From Gnetum montanum (Eukaryota; Streptophyta; Gnetopsida; Gnetales; Gnetaceae), in contig MNCI01022649.1 in assembly GCA_015680685.1 (NCBI GenBank), positions 204,068 through 268,067 on the forward strand: a DNA stretch of 64,000 nucleotides. The letters are read 5' to 3'. This document shows positions 24,801-36,923 of the stretch, piece by piece. The number at the start of each line of letters is the position of its first letter. The stretch's first letter is position 1. Made by a program: the position numbers and the translations under genes. The notes beneath the pieces are model-generated. The model did not search any database and was not told the DNA's origin. It saw nothing but the letters and a program-made list of their open reading frames with translations.

Positions 24801-26594
24801 CTTGTTATGTTTTGGTTTGATGTGCTTATGCCTAAGCTAATTGGCCTTTTGTGGTATTGTAGATGCTAGCAACTCCTCCACCATCACACTTTTCATTTCA
24901 AGATGCTCTAAGGAGACTTTGATCCTCAAGTATGGTGAGGTGGATTTGGTACAGTAGTAGTTGGCTATTAGGGCACCTAGGAACATTCAACAAAACAACA
25001 CTAATGTAGGTTTTCTTGATCTATTCATGGCCCCTATCCCACTATCCCTACTCCTAAGATCGTGAACATCATTAACTCCTTTAATGAAGGAGTGAAGAGG
25101 TTCATCACCTAGGTTCATGGTGTGCCTATCATCCTGGCCATCAATGAATCTACCTTTAGTGATCTCTTTAGACTTCCTTGTGAGGGCCTAAAGGTTGTTA
25201 CTAAGATAGGCAAAGATGTTGAGCACTATGAGGAGGTGGAGGAGTGGTTGGGCACTTGCTATGATTATAAGGAGTTGTTTCCTAGCCAATTCAAGGTTGA
25301 AGAGGCTAAAGAGGCATACTCTTTCTTTCACTCCTAGGGGTTTCCCAAGTTGCTATCATAAGGAAAAATAAATAGGGCTAAGTAGGAATGGACCATGAAG
25401 AAGGTTCTTTTGGAGGATGCTCAATTTAACTGGGCTATTCACTTAGCTTTTGGGCTACATGCTAAAATCCTCAAACTCTATTGCAACCTCACAATGAAAT
25501 GTCACATGCATTATGCATTCTTTGTAGCATATCTAAGGAGGTTTGTGAAGTTCTTGGTGGTGAGTAAGGGTGGAAAATGGATACACCAAGATCCATTCCA
25601 ACTCTCCAAACTATGGGTTAAACATGTTTATCCCACTATGTAGGTTCAGAACCAGCCAAAGGACATCAAGGAGTCACATTCGGTTACCACTAAGGGACTT
25701 AGTGATAGGCATTATGCTTTCTCTAATAGCATGGGAATTGAGCCCCAGGTTATGCATGGAGATGTTGAATGGACCAAGACATTATAGGCTAAAGTTGAAG
25801 GTTCAGCTAGAGCAAACTGAAGAGGCCCATGGTTGAGGAGGCAACACCAACAATCGAGTAGCCCTCCAAGAGGAGGTTTGTGGTTAGACTTGGCCAAGCA
25901 TGCAACTTATTCACAAGTATGGTTTAATCTAGTTTTATATTTAGTTGTTTTTTGATTGTTATGTTTTATGTTATGAGGCTGTATTATTAATTTTTTTTAA
26001 GCAAGATATGCTAGGTTATTACTTTTTGCTCTTCTTGTTCTTGTAGGCAAACAACAAGAGTTAGTAGCCCAAGAAATAGTAATGAAGGTGAAGTAAAAAT
26101 GCCTAGAGGAGAAGCTCTTATAATTCCATGAGCAGGGGGATTATCCAGTATTCCATTGGATGACTTTGACTCCATCTTTGATCCTTCACAACTAGGTGAA
26201 ACCCCTATCATCATTCTAGATAATGCTCGAAGTATGTATGCCTTTTGTTTCACATGTTTGAGTTCTTTTGTTATTTAAGTTTAAGGTTCATCTTTAATGG
26301 TTGTTTATTGTTATGCTTGCCTTAGTGGCTAAGCCTCAGCCCATCACCTCAACCTCCATGTTTCACCTGAAGCCATGGGTTGACACTTTGGATAAGAAGG
26401 AATTCATGTAGGGAATGACTAAGGACATAAGTGATCGGTTGCAACAAGTTACTATTGATGTTGGTAAGAACTTGGTTTATCTTGCATTTTTATATTTTAT
26501 GTTTTATATTTGTATAGTTTTAGTTATTTTGTTATTTTTTGTTTCTTGGCCATTTTTTTACTTATCATTTTTACATGTGTTTTTATTATGTTGT
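21864..26594 (+). pseudogene. Unidentified plus-strand, apparently spliced ORF remnant
   Basis: Antisense to the host element, coding-like blocks alternate with T-rich, intron-like stretches. They are 21,990-22,160 (MVTMSKRKASITKNLALEEG), 23,930-24,290 (WFRPGVQEFLAFLLQYFS, then LIIKFLKYDPKMHVEVEVID and LPKIWNMLEFNLYNAN), 25,085-25,640 (VPIILAINESTFSDLFRLPC and MKKVLLEDAQFNWAIHLAFG), 26,050-26,230 and 26,330-26,464. The last two end in donor-like gtatgtatg and gtaagaac. A possible continuation after E2 starts at an acceptor-like tttttttag. I do not recognise the protein; it may be the antisense ORF some Tat-type elements carry, or a captured gene. Several stops indicate a pseudogene. Confidence 0.45.
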
Positions 26595-27503
26595 TGATAA
26601 GTGGCGAGGTACCCCTACACTCAACCATACAAATACGAGCATTCACGCATGATCCAGTCGAACTTTGTGGATGGGCTACTTGTGGCACCTAGATAGTTAC
26701 ATGTTGATCGCAGTTCTCTGTCTTCCTACCTAGTCTAGTATTTTCTTTATCACATATGGTTTAGTCCAGAGTGAGGCGTATGATGTGATCCTAAACTAGT
26801 GCTACTCCTAGAGACCATGGAACATAATCTTGATTAAACTAATAAGCCATAGGAAGTGAAGTCTAAGCTAGCCTAAGTGCGATGAGCATCCATTCCTTAA
26901 TCATCCATACACATCTTAGATCTCGTGCATGACTACTACTGGGATTACCAAGCGTAGATCCTAGGTATGCTACTAGGTTAGTAAGTAGTCACACTTAAAT
27001 GCTCATGATTAAGTTGTACTCATTTCACAGTTAACAATAGGAATAGTAAATGATGATAAATAAATATTAACTAAGAAAATAATAAATAACAATAACAATT
27101 AAACAATTAAAACTAAGTGAATGCTACAATGATGAAGTAATCTCGATCTTTATTTTTGGTCATGTGCGTGTCGAAGTACATCACACTCGAATAAAGGTTC
27201 CGTACAATTACAAGCATCACACTGCAGGCATGCACTGGGAAAATATTCTAACTCTTATGGGAACAATTTGCAAGAGTCTACCTACAATTAACTAAAAGGA
27301 TGCCTAAGTGCGGCGGGTGCATGCTTATTTATAGGCTAGAATAGACGTTGCGTATACGAGGCTGCGTATATGGGGCTGCGTATACGGGGCTGCATATACA
27401 AGGCCTAGTATACATAGCAGGCTTAGTATATGGGGCCTAGTATACTCAACAAGCTTAGTATATGGGGCCTAGTATATGGGGCCTGGTTAACCACAATTCA
27501 TCA
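26595..27503 (-). repeat. E2 3' LTR (left copy, 909 bp)
   Basis: This direct repeat of 31632-32501 begins tgataagtgg (canonical G changed to A) and ends cacaattcatca. Confidence 0.88.
27348..27490. repeat. GTATAC-type palindrome array in E2 U3 (left LTR)
   Basis: Nine units carry gtatac, gtatat or catata followed by ggggc(c) or similar. They occupy the same place as the GATATC array of E1. Confidence 0.75.
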
Positions 27504-29470
27504 TACCTTCACGACTGAATAACAACTCATCCTCGAGTCAAAGAAAGTGAGGAACAAGCTCAATTAATTACACAGTGGATAGGTATGGGATTATTGACTA
27601 ACCAGAAATTTATTCATGCCACAGCAGAGATGACAAAAATAAAATTGGGACATAGACACAGAATTACAAAACTTTGTTGGAACTCATGTGGGTCTTGGTG
27701 GCAGTGCTTCCTCCATGAGTGCCTTTCCTTTGTCCTACGCTTCAAGCTTCTGAGATTGATACCATTGAAGAAGCACTTGATGTTTCTTCTCTTCTATCTG
27801 AGAATTATGACCCATCCATGATGATGTTCCCATGTTTGACGGAGTTGGCACTTCCCATGAACACAATAGCTGCGAAAACACTTGATTAGCCTTGACATGC
27901 TATGCCGCAAATAGCTACTATTCCTCTTCATAGGCTTGGGCCCTAACCTCTCCTCCTTTTGCTTGGANCATTCCTCTTCATAGGCTTGGGCCCTAACCTC
28001 TCCTCCTTTTGCTTGGATATATTATGTAGTAACAAGAGTTCCATGATGGATTTTGAATGATTGTGCCTTCTTCTCTGCATGTTCTGCATGAGGTCCTTGG
28101 CCTCTACCTCCTCCAGTTTGTTCGGTTGCACCTTGAGAAGGTCCTCCTTGTTGTCTTCTTTTAGGGGCCATCTATAATCACAAAAAGATCAATTTTTAGT
28201 AAAGCTATTGAAAAAAAGTTCAATGATTTCATACCTTACGCATTTCCTTTAATAAATGTTGAATTCTTTGCTTAGTGTGATTTTAGAGTTAGAAATTTTT
28301 CAAGGAAGTTGCCCTAAAAGTTTAATGCTAGACCTTGTTTTGAGGAATGTTTGATAAAATGATGACAAAGAAAAGAATAGATTTGGCAATGAAGTACTCA
28401 GAGGGTATAAGATGATGTGGTGGTGTGCAACAAGTACAAATTACAAAAGTCACGCAAGTGGATCCTCCCCAAAGCAAGTTCCAACCTATAATGCCCTTGC
28501 ATAACCACACCTTAAAATGTCTGTAGTTACTAAAAGGGTTAAATGTAATCTATACCGATGCAAAAAAGCACACACATGTAAATACCACCATGATGAGGTA
28601 TGAATTCAATGCTACACAAGACACGAGTCACAAATACATGAACAATGAGATGGGATGAATTAGAGAAGGGATTGCAGAGATTAGGACGTTATGTAACTGA
28701 CTCAGGGCACAATGAATCTTGAGTGTAGGGCATGATTAATGTGTCATTAGCCTATCACTCCAAAATATAGATCAAGTCCATTCCTCTGATCAGTGACATC
28801 GCATTGTTTCATCCAATGATGGACAACCATAAGAGCACCATGACAACAAGGCATATGATCACTTAGCGTTTTGTGCAAGGGAGGAGTGATTTGGAACTTC
28901 TTTGCGGCATACTTTTTGTTTGGCCGCTTTGGCACACTCTCTTCTCTCTTTTTTTTTTCTTTTTTTTTTTGAAAAGCTCATCTTTATTAGGTTCCTTTAA
29001 TACTCTTACTTCCATTTTTCATTAGATCTACAAGGATCTTAGTACAACTAAGCTACATGATAGCACCTACAAATGTCACCAAAAAGAATCCACAAGTCCC
29101 CTTGATGTCACACCCTGGTCATTCCCTCTTAGTCCATCCTTCTTCGCTCTAGGCATAATGAGCACAAAATTACTTTAAGTTTTAATTAATGTCAAGTATA
29201 TCATTATACCTAGATTAGAACCTCTTATTAATAGAATGGTTGGGTGGATGTGATGGGCTCACTGTTCAAATAATTAGTCACCTGAGACTTGATAGCATAG
29301 AATAACACCTCAACCAACAAGTCACATGAGTGTTTTATTCATAGATGAGATTACTCATAAAAAGATAAAAAGATAAAAAGATAAAAAAAAAAAATTAAAA
29401 GGTGAAAAAATGGAAAACAAAAAGTTGAAAAATTAAAGAAACAGAAAAAATATTTATTAATTCTGTGTTG
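27504..29470. other. E2 internal region without coding capacity
   Basis: It corresponds to 4462-7181 of E1 and includes the conserved block gtggatcctccccaaag at 28458-28474. No domain is readable. It contains the gap artefact at 27,968. Confidence 0.55.
27920..28017 (+). repeat. 48-bp exact duplication around a single N (assembly artefact)
   Basis: Bases 27920-27967 are repeated exactly at 27970-28017, separated only by N at 27968 and one base. E1 and E3 have no such duplication, so overlapping contig ends were probably joined without being merged. Confidence 0.85.
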
Positions 29471-31495
29471 TTAGAATGGAGGATATCCCCCATAGCTAAA
29501 CAATTGAGCATGGCTAGAATTAATAAATGAAAGGTAGGGATCCTTGCATGTTGGAAATATTGGGACCCAGTCATACTTATCCCATTTGGGTTCACACACT
29601 TGATTAGAGTTGACATAGTGGGTCAAGTTATAAGATGTGGTTAATTTATAAGGAGTTCTCAACATGGGTACTTGTGACCATAAGATGGTATGCAAGGATC
29701 AACATGTCTCCCCATGTGGCAATATTCATTAGGCCCCATGGTTGTTGCAGTATCGAGTGGTGGCCTTGATAAGGTAACATGAGGCGTTGGGTTCAAAGAG
29801 GAAGATCCACAACAGTGTTGGATTTGTGCTGAGTTGGCGGATGCAGTGGTTTTTGAACTGTGGTGTCCCTTTCGATGATCACATCTAAAGAAGGAACACC
29901 TTCAATGTTGTGAAGGACCTCCACTACTATTGATAGTAGCAACACAAGTAATGTTTGTGGGTTGGTGTTGTGGTGCAAAATCTTCTAGCATAGCTGGTGG
30001 TGATGTAAAAGGGGATGAAGTATGAGAATATTGAGGTTGAGGAGAAGTGCAAGGCACATGAGGTGGTGATCTTGTTGGAGAGGACATGGGTGGATAGTAC
30101 TCAGGAGAATGATAACGATGAGGTGAGGTAGAGGATGCTGATCTTGTTGGAGAAATAGGGTGTTGAACATAATAAGCATTTGGCACTAGGACATATGAAG
30201 GGTATGGTCCAGTTGGTGGTGGCCTCCCCCATGACTGAGGTTTTTGCCACTGTGGTTGGACACAGTATTTTTGTACAAAATCTGGATGTAACATTCCTCC
30301 CCAATGCTCATGTAAATGTGACAAAACTAGACATTGGCCTTTGGGGTGATCGTATAGATAGATGTTACATTGATATGTGAAATTGGCAGTTGAGTTCTTA
30401 TTCTTATTATCTTCTATCCTTTGTTTCGATTGTCGCATGGTGTCCTATCCTATTTCTCAGTTTGGCATAGTTCTTTCTCTAATAATGTTGGCATATTCTT
30501 CACATCTTTCATGTACCCAGTCCATCATCTTATTGATCTTTGCCTCAATTTCATCTAGTGATTGTATGATTGGCAAAGATGATTCCACCTCCTTGAAGTG
30601 AGTGGATTTCTCCTCTTCATGATCATGGACCCTTATTAAGTTGAGATTTTGGTCCTATTGAGAACTTTCTACATTCCTGTTGAGAACTTTCAACATTCTC
30701 CCATTTAGTTATTTCTCCTTATTCTTTTGCTATCCACTTAATAAGCTCTTGGAGTTGATGTGTTCATAGCTCATATAGTTGACCTCGAGCGTACATCCCT
30801 AGGTTCTCCCTTGTTTCATTACGGAGTCAATCTATGATATGGTACATTAGCCTCTCCTTGGAGAACCCATGGCCTGGGTAGTTATTTAATAGTGCATAAT
30901 ATCTTTCTAAGGCCATGTCCAAGGGTTCATGTTGTGCTTGTTTCCATTCTTGGATTTTTCTCCTCAAGGCTGACACTCTTGCATAGGTTTGATATCTTTC
31001 ATTGAAAAGTTCTACCATTGTCGGCCAATGTCGAATTGATTTTGGTTTTAACGACCTATACCATACTTTTTCTTGGCCAATGAGTGTCAGGGGAATGATC
31101 TTAAGTTTTTGCCACCCATTATCAATATTGTTCCATGTACAAGCATCATAGAAGGCTTGTAAATGTTGTTGCGAATCTAAATCATAGCCTTTTGAAAATT
31201 TGGAAAAGTTGTTTAAATCAAGCATGGGTAGACAACTTTCCTTACAATGCCTGCAGGCTATTCAAATAGCCTCTTGTATTTCTGTTAAGCTTGTAGTGGC
31301 TAGTAGGGGTTCATCATCACTAGGTATGCTATGCGATTATGATTTGGGACGATGTTTTTTGCGTTGATGCTCATAAGAGACCCCTACATCAGATTGGGTA
31401 CTCCAAACTTCATCTTCATTATCATATAATTTGTTGGTTCTTCAATGAGTTGCCCTACTAGTTGTTGCATTGTCATGGTCCTGTGAGAGAGACAT
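29471..31495 (-). pseudogene. E2 gag polyprotein (broken)
   Basis: It is collinear with E1 gag. It starts at the ATG at 31493-31495 (MSLSQDHDNATTS) and continues with LDLNNFSKFSKGYDLDSQQH and EKVWYRSLKPKSIRHWPTM, then MALERYYALLNNYPGHGF. The knuckle reads CNIYLYDHPKGQC, so its second Cys is replaced by Tyr. A Pro/His/Tyr-rich tail follows, reaching NSNQVCEP near 29580. The Trp that is a stop in E1 is intact here (EWKQAQHEP), but other stops occur, for example where E1 has IIDGL. The two copies therefore decayed independently. Confidence 0.83.
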
Positions 31496-31612
31496 TGTTG
31501 TGAACCGTGTGTGACATAATTGAATTTAATTTAATTTTTTTCTAAAGGATATATCATTAATACTTGTTACAATGATCTTGTATGATATAACTAATCTAAA
31601 TAACTAGCACCA

Positions 31613-31630
31613 TCCCCAGCAACGATGCCA
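31613..31630 (-). promoter_or_regulatory. E2 primer-binding site, tRNA-Asp (decayed)
   Basis: The plus strand reads tccccagcaacgatgcca one base before the right LTR. This is the tRNA-Asp 3' end with a few substitutions. Confidence 0.8.
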
Positions 31631-31631
31631 A

Positions 31632-32501
31632 TGATGAGTGGCGAGGTACCCCTACACTCAACCATATGAATACGAGTGTTCACGCATGATCTAGTCGAAC
31701 TCCATGGACAGGCTAGTTGTGGTACCTAGATAGTTACACGTTGATCACAGTTCGCTATCTTCCCACCTGGACTAGTATTTTCTTTGTCACGTATGGTTTA
31801 GTCTAAACTAGTGCTACTCCTAGAGACAGTGGAAAATAATCTTGATTAAACTAATAAGCCATAGGAAGTGAAGTCTAAGCTAGCCTAGGTGCTATGAGCA
31901 TTTGTTCCTTAATTATCCGTACACATCTTAGACCTTGTGCATGACTACTACTGGGATTACCAAGCGTAGATCCTAGGTATGCTACTGGGTTACCAAGTAG
32001 TCACACTTAAATGCTCATGATTAAGTCATACTCATTCTGCAGTTAACAACAGGAATAGTAAATGATGATAAAGAGATATTAACTAAGAAAACAATAAATA
32101 ACAATAACAATTAAATAATTAAAACTAAGTGAATTCTGCAATGAAGAAGTAATCTCGATCTTTATTTCCGGTCATGTGCATGTCCAAGTACGCCACACTC
32201 GAATAAAGGTTCTGTACAATTACAAGCATCACACTGTGGGCATGCACTGGGAAAATATTCTAACTCTTATGGGAACAAATTTCAAGAGTCTGGCTACAAT
32301 TAACTAAAAGGATGCCTAAGTGTGGAGGGTGCATGCTTATTTATAGGCTAGAATAGACGTTGCGTATATAGGCCTACGTATACGGGGCCGCATATACGGG
32401 GCCTAGTATACACAGCGAGCTTAGTATATGGGGCCTAGTATATGCAGCGAGCTTAGTATATGGGGCCTAGTATATGGGGCCTAGTTAACGACAATTCATC
32501 A
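31632..32501 (-). repeat. E2 5' LTR (right copy, 870 bp)
   Basis: It begins tgatgagtgg and ends cgacaattcatca. The TATA-like CTATAAATAA is at 32337-32346 on the minus strand. Confidence 0.88.
32357..32486. repeat. GTATAC-type palindrome array in E2 U3 (right LTR)
   Basis: Repeated gcgtatacgggg, agtatacac and agtatatggggcc units lie upstream of the TATA box. Confidence 0.75.
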
Positions 32502-32511
32502 GTTTTTTTTA

Positions 32512-33300
32512 GCACCTAAGCTTAGATGGAATCCCAACTACCCCATTAAGATTGATGCCCTACCTAGCTTGCCCTCAGATGTACCATAAAATTTGTATGA
32601 AAGTGTCACTAACTATGCATTTTCTTGCATCAAAACTTTGTGGGAAGTTCAAGATTCCAATGAGTTCCTATGGAAACACATTATAGCATTGGTTGAGACT
32701 AACATGTATCTCAAAGATCATAAGGAATTATGGAGGCCCATGTGACCAATAGGAGTTTCTTGCAAACTAAAGTGATCAACTAGATGTGGTACTGGAATGT
32801 CATCTATGGCAAGGTTATCCTTGATAGAAAGGTTGTAGAACAAAAGCTCTAGATGGACCTCCTAGCACATAAGGCCAAAAAGTGAAGAGTCTATTGTTCT
32901 TGGATTCTTAAGTTGGGGTTTGGCATAGAAGAACCACAAGAAGAAATACAAGGTTAAACATGATACCTATCTCAAGTGGTTGAAGGAGGAGTCCAATGAA
33001 CAATGTAAGTTGGAGCTGTTCATGAAAGGGATTTAAGTAGAAGATCCCTTTAAGCTATTTGAAGGCACTCTAACTATAGTTGAATCCCCATCTCCTCAAG
33101 TCTCTACTAGTTCTGGGGAGGTGACTACCAAGATGTTTTCACAAGAGCCACCTACTTGGACTGGCATCGATGATAGCAACATCTTTATAAGAATGAATCT
33201 TGGGGAGGCAGACTGGTACACATGACCGAGTAGCAAATCCTCCATTTTTTGAAGTTTGGTCTTTGGAATATCCCACCAAAAGATGTTACAACTAAGCCCT
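32512..33300 (+). pseudogene. Continuation of the unidentified plus-strand ORF remnant
   Basis: After an acceptor-like tttttttag, the plus strand reads APKLRWNPNYPIKIDALPSL, then NLYESVTNYAFSCIKTLWEV and HKELWRPM, and later KYKVKHDTYLKWLKEESNEQ and FKLFEGTLTIVESPSPQVST. It ends in a Ser/Thr/Pro-rich part. Stops and frame changes interrupt it. The product is not recognised. E2 (26595-32501) lies within the putative intron before it, so splicing of the two parts is inferred only from the donor- and acceptor-like sequences. Confidence 0.4.
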
Positions 33301-33824
33301 CCAAGATTTTATTAGTTTATTAGTTTTAGCATGTTTTAGTTTAATTTTTTTTAATTTATAGTTTCTAATTCAATTTTATACTTTGTTGATTATTAGTTAA
33401 ACTTATGTTTTGTTGTGGTACAAGTACTAGGTGATGTTGATGGCCCCAACAAAGAAGATGGAAATGCCCCTCAGTCCCCTCTAAGAGCCCCTTAGTATCA
33501 TCTATTGGTTATTGACAATGGTTATCTCATTTGTTGTTGATGATATTGGTGATGTTATGATGTATTGGCTAGTGTTAGCCATTTGATCAATTGATAAATG
33601 GTTTATATTTTCACCTATTGTTTAAACTTTTGTCATGCTATGTGACAAACATTTAGACCATTATTATTTTAAATTTTAAATTTTGGTTTATATGTTCTAG
33701 CGTTTTACGTTTTATATATGTTTAATGTTTACATTTTTGTTTATGTCATAGGCTGCGTTGTTTAACTTAGTAAAATCAACTATAATGTAAACTAGGTTGT
33801 AATAGATATAAGAGATTTGCTAGT

Positions 33825-33985
33825 TCTAGGCCATGGCGGGCCATACGATTTGCTAGTTTTAGGCCATGACAAGCCATACAATTTGCTAATTTTAGGCCAT
33901 GGTAGGCCATGCAATATTTTCCAATTTTAGGCCATAGCAAGTCATATGTTTCATTTTGCTAGTTTTAGGCCATGGTGGGTCCTAT
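33825..33985 (+). repeat. Minisatellite, 'gctagttttaggccatgg' units
   Basis: Five units of 30-37 bp have the form ttgctagttttaggccatgg followed by yrrgccatac. Confidence 0.8.
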
Positions 33986-34285
33986 GTTTTAAAAAAATTA
34001 TCAGTTTTTATGTTTTAAAATTTTTATAAGTTTTTTTTTGTTTCTAAATTTTTTGTGATATTTTTCTCATGTTTATGTTCTAAGATAAAAAGCCTTGAAG
34101 AAGTAAATTGTAAATAAGAGTAATACTTAGGCTACATGCAAAGTAAAAGTTAAAACAAAGTAACATAATAGTAACCAAAATGGTACATACAAGTAAACCA
34201 TAAGCTAGGCTTAAAAGGCTATGAAAGAAAGAAGGCCATATGGTAATAAGTGCAAGGGCGAGTGAGTCAAAGGCATACATTAGTT

Positions 34286-34601
34286 GTGCAAGTGTTTTCT
34301 AATCTTGGATAGATTAGGAAACATGTACAATCTACTTTGCATGATTCTGTATTCCCCATTTCCTTCACTCACAATGTTGAAGGGAAGCTCTTCAAATAGT
34401 GCATCCATGGGTCCATCATTGTTGGTTTTAACCTCTTCTACTCTCTTTGGTTTCTTAACTTTATGGCTAACAATACGAGTTTCTTCCTAAAACTTCACAT
34501 AAGATCTTTGTTTGATGTCAACATTGTTCAATGTCAATCCTTATTCAATGACCACCAAGGGGACCACATTGTCACCATGGATGATGATCTCACCCCCCAA
34601 A

Positions 34602-34652
<51 letters not shown>

Positions 34653-34970
34653 CCCTTCNAAGTGAATTTCTTGATGGATTGGTAAGGAAATAGCTCATAG
34701 TTGAGCTAACCAAGGCCTCCTTAAATAAGGTTAAACACAAGTATCTCCTCCACCACCAAGCAATTGGTCATTGTGGGGAATTTTTCCCATGCCATGAAGT
34801 CTAAGGAAATTAAGCCTTTTATGACCCCAAGATTCATTGAAAGATTTAAGAGTAGTTATTGCAGTATGTTGCATATGTTTGGTTAGACCTAAACATTCTA
34901 CAATGATATAGGATATTACATTTGTTGTGGCTCCATTGTCAACATGCACTATGTGCACTTTGTATCATCC
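34286..34970 (-). pseudogene. Ty3/gypsy aspartic protease and linker (pseudogene)
   Basis: The minus strand from 34958 reads IVHVDNGATTNVISYIIVEC, then LKSFNESWGHKRL. This resembles the retropepsin active-site loop (DNGA/DNGS type, followed by TxN) and the flap region of Tat-like elements. A linker with GPMDALFEELPFNIVSEGN follows to about 34,290, after which coding stops at an AAT|GTATGC boundary. A microsatellite with an N gap interrupts the middle. RT coding resumes only at about 18,640. Confidence 0.65.
34605..34650 (+). repeat. (TC)23 microsatellite beside an N
   Basis: An uninterrupted TC run is followed by a C run and N at 34659. The gap is probably a collapsed or unresolved repeat inside the protease/linker remnant. 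Confidence 0.95.
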
Positions 34971-35517
34971 TACTCTTATGGTTATAAACAAGGAAGCCTT
35001 GGTTTCCTTGCCATATTGGGGATTGGTCTTGACTTCGCTATTGTGAAACACTAGAATTTTTAGCCTCATTTCTATCTTTGGTGAATGTCATACCATCACT
35101 ACATGTATGGACTCTTCACTAGCAGGGATATCTTCACTAACAAGAATAGAGGTCAACATCTTAACTAATGCTTTGTGATGCATAGTGGAAGTCATCACAA
35201 GGTCATGTAGGATAAGTGAAGTATTCTTTTGTTTTAGTGACTATTTGACTTGTTCCATTTCATTGAGGAAGTCCTTATCACTAGTTTTAATATTTTTTCT
35301 CTTAGCATTCTTGACTTCCTCCATGCATCCCAAGATGCAAACTTTATGGTTCAATGGTTATTTGGCTTCTTTTACCTTTCCTTGTGGTTTGGGATCCTCC
35401 CATGGTTAACTAGTCGATGTAGCCTGGGAATTGGAACTCATTAGAAAAGATGAGATGGGGGAGAGCTTCAACAAGCCTAATTCCTTCCATGAATTGGCCA
35501 ATTTTTTGTCATTGTTC

Positions 35518-36923
35518 TTAGGCTTTGACCCAAGCTTCTTCTATTGTTACAGGAGGATGTTTTTTAGGTGTAGGAGTAGGTTTAGTTTTGGCTTCAGTGG
35601 GAGGAGGCACCTTAATCATAAAAGGATCCTTGAAAGGTGTGGGTGTTGGTATCCTTACAATAAAAGAGGACCTTGAGCTAGTTGAAGCTGAAGGGCCCTT
35701 GTTGTTGTGAGGAGATACTCCTATCACAAATAGCTCCCATGCAAGTCTAGCATTGTTGGTCATATCGAATGCTGCAAAAGTGCATAGGTTGTTTTTGGTA
35801 TTCAATGGATCCTTGTAGACCTGTAGGGATTGATTTTGTGGTTTCATTAGGTTTGAGGCATCAGGAACCAATTCACTCTTTTCTATCATCTTTTGTAGGT
35901 CATCCTTGAGTGCTAGGGAAAAATTGGTATCATGACCAGGCAATTGATGGTAGTGGAAGAAGTGGTCAAGCTTGAAGTGTTTAGGTGGAAGGTCATCCTT
36001 GGTTGCAAGAATGGGGTTCTTAACTATCTCACACAGTCTATCATGTCTTTAATGGGCATTTTTGGTCATTTTTTTATATTTTATTTTTCCACTCTGCAAC
36101 AATTAATCCAGAAGTTTTGATGGTTTCAACAGTAACCTAGTATACTTCAATTGGTCTTTTCATTCAAAGTTTGACCTTGAAGTGATTGCTACAAAGGCCC
36201 TAGATGTTGAAGGTTGATTGTTGTTAGCAAGGCCCTAGGTTGATTGGTCTTAAGTCCCTATGCAATCTTGTTATTATCTTTGGCCACTATGGCCACAGTT
36301 GTGTTGTTTTACCTCTCATTCTCCTTATCCTTCCAAGTGTGCTAGTTTTTATATGCCACATAGGTAGGGTCATGGCTAGCCTTGATTGTGTCCTCTATGT
36401 TTTTCATTTGGGAAAAGGCTTAGTTGAGTGACCATGGATCTAGATAGTATAGTTTTTATTTAATGAAGTCATTAACTGTCCCCTTGAATATAGCAAGAAG
36501 GTGGATCTTAGCTATCAATTTCAAAATCTCATTAAGAAGATCATTCCATCATTGTATGAATTTTTGTACTAGTTTAAGGGGTCCTTACTTGACCTTCATT
36601 AGTTGTCCAAGGGTTGTGTCAGGTTTTAATTTATACTTAATATGGTTAATAAACTATGAAATTAAGTCTTCTAGCAAGGATATGGATCCTTTTAATAACA
36701 CATGGTAGTATTCCAAGGCTTTTCCAATTAAGGATATAGGGAATATTTTCATTATGGTATGCAACCAAGCTTGTAGCAATAGGCACTCAGAATGGAAGGT
36801 TAGCAAGTGGATGTTCAAGTCACCTTCATTGTTGTACCTAGTAAATTGGGGAATGGGGATGCTTGGTGGAAGAGTTATTGGTGGGACAGTAGGACTAATG
36901 AGATCATCTTGGTAAAAGTTCAT
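35518..36923 (-). pseudogene. Ty3/gypsy gag of the giant element (pseudogene)
   Basis: From 36923 the minus strand reads IPIPQFTRYNNEGDLNIHLL, FHSECLLLQAW, IMKIFPISLIGKALEYYHVL and LKGSISLLEDLI. This is the gag capsid-type pattern (P.F.G.GD...HL..F......., LF..SL.G.AL.WY..L..GSI). Toward 35,943 it reads MPGHDTNFSLALKDDLQKMI, EKSELVPD and then a Pro/Thr/Lys-rich tail. Stops separate the pieces. It lies first after the leader, as expected for gag-pro-RT-RH-IN order. Confidence 0.75.

Larger units (their letters stand above)
26595..32501 (-). mobile_element. E2: second gag-only LTR element of the E1 family
   Basis: This 5907-bp element has LTRs 26595-27503 and 31632-32501 and a near-perfect target duplication (gttgt 26590-26594, gtttt 32502-32506). 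The ends are tgatRagtgg...caattcatca. The tRNA-Asp primer site next to the right LTR and gag on the minus strand set its orientation. No pol is readable. It sits in an intron-like stretch of the plus-strand spliced remnant. Confidence 0.9.
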
